Below, piece by piece: positions 57,801 through 64,000 of a DNA stretch of 64,000 nt; within the stretch, counting starts at the first letter, position 1; every line of letters begins with the position of its first letter. Source of the DNA: Diphasiastrum complanatum. Its lineage: Eukaryota; Streptophyta; Lycopodiopsida; Lycopodiales; Lycopodiaceae. The stretch spans positions 23,081 through 87,080 of the forward strand of contig MU832106.1 of assembly GCA_029204225.1 (NCBI GenBank), in the 5' to 3' direction. A program made the translations under genes and the position numbers. The notes below the pieces were generated by a model. The model was not told where the DNA came from, did no database searches, and saw nothing but the letters and a program-made list of their open reading frames with translations.

Positions 57801-60225
57801 ATGGTGGAATTCGACCTTTCCGGTCTGTGGGACGAGGTAGACATTGTCAGGCGGGTTGCCGACAAGGCCAAGAAGACCAGTCAAAAGATCATGCGTTGCC
57901 GATACTGTCTCGTCGAGTTTGCTGCATCCCTCACTCGCCTTAAAGGCCATCTGCTCGATGCACGCGCCAAAAATGGTACCACCTTGAATGTTGCCCCTTG
58001 TGGCAGCATGACCGTCCCCGACAGGCAGCGACTACTGGACACCTACGGGCCGCGGCTCGTGGCAGGGGAGAACACCATTTCGGAGGGCATTCTCCGATTT
58101 TGCACCGCTCCTTATGTGGCTGACCCAGAGTTGTTGCCTGCTTGGCTGGCACGCACGAGGAGAGGGAGTGCATCCTCCTCCGGTCCCTTTGCCCCTCATC
58201 CCCCTCAGACAGTTCTGTCACGGTGGTGACGGACAATGCCACGAATTGCATTCAGATGGGTGTACTGCTAGAGGCCGAGTTCCCTCATATTGTTCATACC
58301 CCCTGTGCAGCCCACGGCATAGACCTTCTGATGGGGGACATTGGAGCACTTCCCTGGGTTAGAGCCATCGTCCGGGAGGCTTCCTGGTGACTTTTGTCAC
58401 CAGAAAGAGGCATGTTCTTGCCATGTTCCGGGTGTTCAGCCATCTGGACCTCCGTAAGCCAGCCCCCACGCACTTTGCATTCGACTTGGTGGTCATCGAC
58501 CATTTGATCAGGTGCAGGGCCCAGCTTCTACAGATGGTTGCCAGTGATCTTTGGGGTGCCAGTACATTTCCGCACACTGAGGATGGGGAGCACTTTTCTT
58601 CCACGGTGAGGGGAGACCAGTTCTGGAGGGATGCATAGACATTGTCAAGACTGCTTCGACCACTCTACATTGTGCTCCGTATGGCAAACGAGGGGTCGAC
58701 ACTTGGACTGGTGTATGAGCTCATGGACCGAATTGGACAGTTCCTGCAGCTGCCCATCTTGCAGCCAGAGAGGTAAGTGGTACAGTGTTGCAATTGACCT
58801 TTATCTTTTCAGTACTTGCTAGTTTGTTTTTCTGTCAATGTTAAGCTTTTTCGTAATGCCCTAAACCACATGCCCCTCACCTGCAGGATGACAGAGCTGA
58901 AGTTCATATGGGAGACGCAGTGGAACTACTTCCACAGGAGTATCCACAGCGTTGCACACATGCTGCATCCCCTCTTCCTCTCTCCGACACAGATCGCAGA
59001 CAGGGAGCTCGAGGCCGATTGGCTTCAGTACATTCACAGGGTGGGTCCACATATAGGTTTGGATCCTATTAGGCTCATGGAGGAGCTCGCTGCATTTCGT
59101 TTCGGCATGGGCACATTCGGCCACCCGGCTGCCCAGGATCCAGAGAGGAGGCAGCTACCCATTACCTGGTGGACCATGTTCGGTAGCACATACCCATCTA
59201 TACAGCGTCTTGCACTACGTGTCCTTTCTCAGGTATGCATCTCATTTTGTCCTCCATTTTTGTGTTTCGTTGAAGTTTCACCTCTGCCACAATGTACTAA
59301 AGTATTTCAATGCACGCACCACAGGACTGTGCTGCCTCCGTGTGTGAGCGTAATTGGAGCACATGGGCACTGATTCACACGAGGAGAAGAAACCGGTTGT
59401 CAGTGAGTCAGTTGGAGCGGTTGGTGTTCTGTAGCACCAACGCACGTCTCACCAGGAGGCTTCCGACCATGACGAGCGCATTGCAGGTGATAAGCTAATT
59501 TTTCATAGCATGTTGGTTGACTCCTGGTATGTTGGTTTCATTTCTTGATAAAGTTGTCTCTCTGACATGCAAATTTTAAACCTTGCAGACGAAGATATCC
59601 GATTTGGAGCGCCATGTTGACTTGCCTACGAACAGCACCCATCCCATGCCTGCAGATGACCTGGGCACACAATTGATGGCAGAGAGAAAGAGGGAGCTTG
59701 CCGAGATGAGAGAGAGAGAGAGAGCTTGGGCTTGAGCACAGAGAGCCCCCATTGTATGAGGCAGACGAGCCAGTGTCAGAGGATGAGCATGATGAGGATG
59801 AGCCCATTCGGGTTGTGTTTGCCAGTTCAGAGAGAGATGAGACAGACCATATAGGTGCAGGGCACACGCCACGGGGAGGGGTCACAAGTGCATCACGTGG
59901 CAGAGGTGGGACACATGGCACAGGTTATACCGGCAGACAGGCAGGGCACACGGGGGAGGGGGCATTGTTGTCTCTAGCAGACGATCTACCATTGTACTCA
60001 GATGATTTTTCACATTATATACAGTGTTTGGCCTACATTATTTGCTGCACATTGTGCGTATGTCGCTCTGTACATGTGATGCTTTATTTTATGTCGAAGA
60101 TTTCTATGTGCGTGTCTGAATCCTGTTTTCATTTAATTTCGTTTGAAGTGAATGCTAACTTCACATATATGCACCTACATCATGAGCACAGCAATCACCC
60201 CTACACCCCAAATAACATTTCATAA
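57801..60225 (+). pseudogene. hAT transposase (BED finger, DUF659-like, C-terminal dimerisation), five or more exons
   Basis: ATG 57801 begins MVEFDLSGLWDEVD. A BED-type finger starts at MRCRYCLVEFAASLTRLKGH. After a frame break near 58200 the catalytic-core region reads VTVVTDNATNCIQMGVLLEA, then HTPCAAHGIDLLMGDI. After another break near 58386: PAPTHFAFDLVVIDHLIRC and QLLQMVASDLWGAS. A TAG follows FWRDA. Introns: AG|GTAAGT (58770) to CCTGCAG (58885); CAG|GTATGC (59234) to CACAG (59323); CAG|GTGATA (59488) to TTGCAG (about 59588). The C-terminal dimerisation domain is SVCERNWSTWALIHTRRRNR. The tail is acidic, then Gly-rich (GGVTSASRGRGGTHGTGYTG), reached after a frame slip in a GA run. The protein would cut and rejoin element ends. 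This copy is broken. Confidence 0.85.
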
Positions 60226-60460
60226 ACACATGTAATACATCTGCATTTAAAAAAATTACAGACATTGCATCTTACATGACCAGGCTCGCGTTGCACAAAA
60301 AACAACTATGTATATATTCAACCGTTGCATCAGGATAACATCACATGTACTCTCATTTTTTTAAGCAGCTAGCTAGTTATTTGCTGCACCATAAACTGCC
60401 GAAAACTACATAGCACCAGTCCGCCTCATACGGCTGGACCTCATCTATTCTAAACATCTC

Positions 60461-60868
60461 TCACTGATCCTCCACCGACTCCTCGCCCTCGTCTGGTGCA
60501 TTGTGTTGTCGCTCTTGCTCTGTCTCCCGGTTAGCCCGAGCTGCCTCCTGGTTAGCCCGACGTCTAGCCGCCCTTTCCCTGACCATGATGAGTTGCCGTC
60601 GTGTGAAATTCATTCCGATCTGCTCATCCAGATCCAGCTCGACAGCGGGGACAGGACCCACAGCGGGAGCGGGTGGCTCCGGTTCCGGATTTCTCTGTCG
60701 AGTTTGGCGCAGCATCTCTCGGATATCTGCCTCTTGCTTCCGATGCCTCTCGTTGTGTCTGCGGATATCTTCCTCAAGCTTCCTCTTGGCTTCGCCCTCG
60801 GGCTTCGGTGGTATGCGCTCTGCCATCTCGATCGACCTTCTCCTCACAGCACCCTGGTCCTTGAACAC
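60461..60868 (-). CDS. Second hAT ORF, charged probable coiled coil, antisense and convergent to the transposase
   Basis: A clean frame whose likely start is ATG 60825-60823 (MAERIPPKPEGEAKRKLEED) runs about 120 codons to the stop at 60461. It is Arg/Glu/Gln-rich (HNERHRKQEADIREMLRQTR, FTRRQLIMVRERAARRRANQ) around a Pro/Val patch (PEPEPPAPAVGPVPAVELDL). No known domain was recognised. Upstream on its strand lies a run of GTGAGAG repeats (about 60840-60970) and a TTATTTATCC patch that could serve as promoter. Some plant DNA transposons carry a second protein. Whether this is one is inference. Confidence 0.5.
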   Translation of the reverse strand: MFKDQGAVRRRSIEMAERIPPKPEGEAKRKLEEDIRRHNERHRKQEADIREMLRQTRQRNPEPEPPAPAVGPVPAVELDLDEQIGMNFTRRQLIMVRERAARRRANQEAARANRETEQERQHNAPDEGEESVEDQ

Positions 60869-60970
60869 CCTCTCACAGCACCCTGGCTCTCAAACAGCCT
60901 CTCACAGCCTGTCACTGACTCTCACTTGCTCTCTCACTGTCTATCACTAGCTCTCTCACAGCCTCTGAAA
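60840..60970. repeat. Degenerate CTCTCAC/CTCACAGC repeats
   Basis: Many close copies of CTCTCAC, CTCACAGCACCCTGG (twice) and CACTGTC/TCACTAGC occur upstream of the antisense ORF. They could be subterminal or promoter repeats of the hAT element. Confidence 0.6.
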
Positions 60971-61050
60971 ATGCCAACCACAATGGCATTGTGAGTGCCT
61001 TATTTATCCCCACAGCCTGATCGGCCATGTGGATCCCCATCATCCCCTCC

Positions 61051-61221
61051 ATGTGCCTCTGTACATGCCCCCATGTGATGCTCCCCCCTGTGTTGGTCTC
61101 CCATTGGGCCCATGGTCTGCTCACCCACAATGCCCATGTGCCTCTGTACTTGCCCCCATGTGATGCTACCCCCCTATGTTGGTCTCCCATTGGCCCCTCG
61201 GTCTGCTCACTTGCAGTGCCC
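61051..61221. repeat. 85-bp tandem duplication in the hAT right end
   Basis: ATGTGCCTCTGTAC begins at 61051 and again at 61136. Both units continue through CCCCCATGTGATGCT and TGTTGGTCTCCCATTGG-like sequence to TGCCC. Confidence 0.92.
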
Positions 61222-61479
61222 ATGTGCCACTGCAACAGTCCCCTGCATCATGTACTGTACCCTCTTTTTTTTACACCCAAAACTCCCTTTTTTTACTTTT
61301 TTTTGTCCCTTTTTGGTAGTTAATATGCAAAAAAAAAATATTAAAAATATATTAAAAAATAAAAGAAATATTAAAAATGGTACCGCCTTGGTACCGCAGA
61401 TCCTAGGGCTGGTACCGTACCGACTGGACCACTGATATGGTACCGACGGTACCATACCAGCAGTACCACGAGGGTACTA

Positions 61480-61481
<2 letters not shown>

Positions 61482-61521
<40 letters not shown>
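61482..61521. repeat. (TA)20 right flank of the hAT element
   Basis: Pure AT dinucleotides directly after the element end. Confidence 0.97.
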
Positions 61522-61523
<2 letters not shown>

Positions 61524-61709
61524 GTACATATCTATATATATGTATTTAAACTTATGTACAGTTTTGCGCATGTGTATGGATGCACCCATGCATTCTCCTC
61601 TCCTCACCCATGCATACACAATATTTTCACTAAAAATTCACAAAAAGAGGATGCATGTATGGGGAGGAGGATGCATGGCCCTCCACCCCGTGCATGCATA
61701 TACATGGCA

Positions 61710-61711
<2 letters not shown>

Positions 61712-61759
<48 letters not shown>
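61712..61759. repeat. (CT)24 microsatellite
   Basis: Uninterrupted CT dinucleotides, with shorter CT tracts again at about 61774-61795. Confidence 0.97.
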
Positions 61760-61762
<3 letters not shown>

Positions 61763-61805
61763 CCATTTGATTTCTCTCTCTCTCTATCTCTCTCAACAGA
61801 TTCAA

Positions 61806-61961
61806 TGGGCACAGTCGGGCCGTTAGCACTGGCTAGGGATAAGCTTCTAATGGATTTGGCAAATCCTCTTCATTATCAAAGTGACATCATAAGCAAGTAC
61901 CCATTGAAGGAAATGATAGATTCCACAAACACCATGGTGGAGAGGCCACAATCATGGTGAT
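61806..61961 (+). CDS. Small ORF of unknown function
   Basis: ATG 61806 reads GTVGPLALARDKLLMDLANP then LHYQSDIISKYPLKEMIDS to TGA, about 51 codons. The composition is protein-like and it follows a pyrimidine tract, as a plant 5' exon might. No family was recognised and no splice partner was found. It may be a chance frame. Confidence 0.2.
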
Positions 61962-64000
61962 AAAGGTGCAAGAGCCATCACACCGTATTTATTCCTATTT
62001 ATAACTGAAGCTCCAATTATTTCTTCTCTGCTTTCACGACAAATGATCGTGTTGCCATATGAATTGTTAGAGAATATCGTTTTCACTCTTCGTGGGATTC
62101 ATTTGGATCATTTTAGTCTCCTTATAAATTGGGAGGCCATCGTTATCTATGAAGGCAGGATGCTACCAAGTTAAGCCATGTCATTTATTGTGTAGATTTG
62201 TTGAGAGAATGATCAAGTTATGTGATTTGCTAATGATTGGTTTCTGTGGTTGCCTACTTGCTAAATCAATGAGCTGTTACTGTTGTTTGCAATGTGAAAC
62301 TTCTCCAACTGCAGAACGATGGCCATCAGGCAGTGATGGTCTCTGGTCTATGAAGTGACGGTCTCTGGTCTATGGCACACGTATGAAGTTGATATGAAGT
62401 ATTTTGGCACAGGTATGAAGTTGATATGAAGTATTTTGGCACAAGCATGATCCCCACACAAGTGAATCAGCATCAACAAGTACTGGAACAACATTGAATC
62501 TCTCTTTGAGCTTTTTCAAATTTTACATGCAATGTTTCTATATATAAAGTTTCATCATCTCAACTTTCTTCTTTACATGGCAGGGGAACGATGTTGGGAC
62601 ACAATATAGATCTGGAATTTACTTTCATTCTCCATAACAAGAGAAGGCTGCACACGAGTTATTGAAAGAGGAAGATAAGTGTTTAGAGAAAAAGATAGTT
62701 ACAGAGGTTCTTCCAACAAAGACATTTTATTCCGTAGAGGAGTATCATTAGTAGTACCTAGAAAAGGGGGGACGCAATGGGCGTCAGAAATCTGCTGCAA
62801 AGGATTGCAATGATCCCATTCAATATTATGGCTGAATAGATGGGAGGCAGTCACAACTACGTGAACTATAGTAACCTCTTTGTTCAGTTATCGTATCAAT
62901 TCTGCTGATGCTGCTTCTTTGAATAATTGTTATGCAGATAACACTTTCCACTTTATATATCTGTTCTAAATAATAGAAGGGTTAACTAATTTTTGTATTT
63001 CGAAGTCTTTGTCTCTAAAAATCTCTTTGCAACTAACAAAGGTTGTTGATTTTGTCGTTTGGGTTGGACTGATTACTAGATTATGCTATTCATGATGATC
63101 TCTTCATATCATCTAGCTCTGTAGTTGAACTCTCTATGTATTCTATGATCCGAGTAAGAAAACACAAAGAATTGCGATAGAAAAAACATGGATGGAGGGT
63201 CTAAGCAAAGTGAGCATTTGGCATGGTGCATCTGCTATAGCACCAGGCTTCTCCTTCAGCACAATGTCACCAAGATAACATTATTTTTTTTTACATTGTG
63301 AGGCGTTGTGCAATCTGCTAGGTCAGAAAAAATGTGAGATTTTGTGCAATCTGCCATGTTAACAAAAATGTAGGCAAAAAAGAGACTGATTTCACGTAGG
63401 AGAGGGTAGAGGGTTCTGTCCATTTAACTAATGCAAGGGGTTTCTTTCAAGTAGCTGTCAAGCAAGTATGTATGTAGCTCAAAACATTTTGTAACTCGAA
63501 ATATTTCATCCTTGCATCCGAGGGCTGCAAAATAGGCATTGCTTTGTACTCTGTCAAGTGACAAATGCTTTCAGAAGAGAACTGAAAGCCTGAAGAGGCT
63601 TGGTCACAGATGGGGATGGCACAATCAAGGCATTGTTTAGGGACTGCATTGAGAAAAATGCCACAGAGCACAGCTGGTAAGGAAAACCCACCCATTGCAT
63701 GATTCAAACTCGGAATCTGGCCCTTAGGGCTAGGCAGCGCATCACCATCCGAATTTGTGTAAGTCCAGAAGACAATTTTGTTGTAGTTGAGCACTTATTT
63801 TTTCAAGCTATATATAGACTCACGTTTTTTTATATCACCTTGCGAATGAACATAAGGAGAGGGCAAATGCATGCTTTGCACCTTACGTGGGTAGACAGGC
63901 AGCCCGACGCACTGTCTTCGCTTAATGCGAGTGTTCGAATAGTTTTTAATTTCATTTGTTTGTTCTTCCTGGCAACTACATCAACCCAAATCACACGTAC
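61962..64000. other. Non-coding DNA with short tandem repeats, possibly transcribed flank
   Basis: Two small tandem repeats lie at 62337-62439: GGTCTCTGGTCTATG twice, and a 32-bp unit CACACGTATGAAGTTGATAT... starting at 62376 and 62408. A possible acceptor TTACATGGCAG is at about 62575-62585. No coding domain was recognised on either strand up to the end. Confidence 0.4.

Larger units (their letters stand above)
57413..61481 (+). mobile_element. hAT transposon, about 4.07 kb, with terminal and subterminal repeats
   Basis: The left end CATAGGTCTCGCGGTTCTGG and the right end, reversed, CATAGTACCCTCGTGGTACTG are imperfect terminal inverted repeats. GGTACC and GTACCG motifs cluster inside both ends (about 57440-57485 and 61379-61476). 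Subterminal repeats are known binding sites for hAT transposases. It sits inside TA repeats on both sides, so the 8-bp target duplication typical of hAT cannot be told from the microsatellite. It contains a spliced transposase gene (plus) and a second ORF (minus). Confidence 0.85.

Noticed and set aside
57413-61481. A caulimovirus origin for the GGTACC repeats
   Set aside because: They lie inside the hAT terminal repeats and are absent from both viral copies.
61437-61826. Plus- and minus-strand frames with Leu-Ser or Arg-Glu repeats
   Set aside because: They are translations of the (TA)n and (CT)n tracts.
63447-63794. 115-codon minus-strand frame near the right end
   Set aside because: No domain, no splice or promoter context; composition does not distinguish it from chance.

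Overview
This window reads as nuclear DNA of a land plant and consists almost entirely of transposable-element and viral debris. The evidence is many Ty1/copia gag-pol remnants whose primer-binding sites match plant initiator tRNA-Met, an endogenous caulimovirus (plant pararetrovirus), a plant-type hAT transposon with GT-AG introns, AT-rich spacers, and long TA, CA/GA and CT microsatellites. No intact conserved host gene was recognised. A fern, lycophyte or other repeat-rich vascular plant is plausible, but the sequence alone does not settle the lineage.

Layout. 0-3.0 kb: copia element A (minus). 3.0-4.6 kb: an unusual multi-exon gene remnant (minus) with RNase H-like/DDE-type hallmarks and a CxxC motif, cut off where element A begins. 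6.1-8.9 kb: a Ty3/gypsy RT shard and internally deleted copia B. 9.0-11.9 kb: a long single-frame reading frame (Pro/Thr-rich, then coiled coil) broken by stops, not recognised. 12.9-15.4 kb: a hairpin, 133-bp tandem repeats, and a short multi-exon gene ending in a clean GIY-YIG nuclease domain. 15.5-32.3 kb: copia elements C to H joined head to head, tail to tail and head to tail. 32.3-37.9 kb: LTR-like DNA, a CA/GA microsatellite, a CCAAT minisatellite and sequence without recognisable genes. 37.9-48.5 kb: copia I to L, including a chimera of two families, a GC-rich filler and an LTR unit with an unrecognised interior. 48.9-50.4 kb: a copia RT shard and two gypsy-like gag fragments around a cluster of GAGTAATAG motifs.

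50.9-61.5 kb is the most structured part: (TA)n, then rearranged caulimovirus in several alternating orientations, then (TA)n, then a complete-looking 4.07-kb hAT element, then (TA)n. The viral block has RT/RNase H, a pregenomic promoter with TATA box, a tRNA-Met primer site, capsid with zinc knuckle, a dUTPase-like domain, protease and a fold-back palindrome. The hAT element has a BED finger, a transposase in several exons, a C-terminal dimerisation domain and GGTACC-rich subterminal repeats. 61.5-64 kb has short tandem repeats but no recognisable gene.

Functionally the window is a nest of mostly dead elements. The reading frames most likely still to encode folded proteins are the GIY-YIG exon (15160-15441), the 689-codon copia pol frame (18445-20514) and the antisense hAT ORF (60461-60868).
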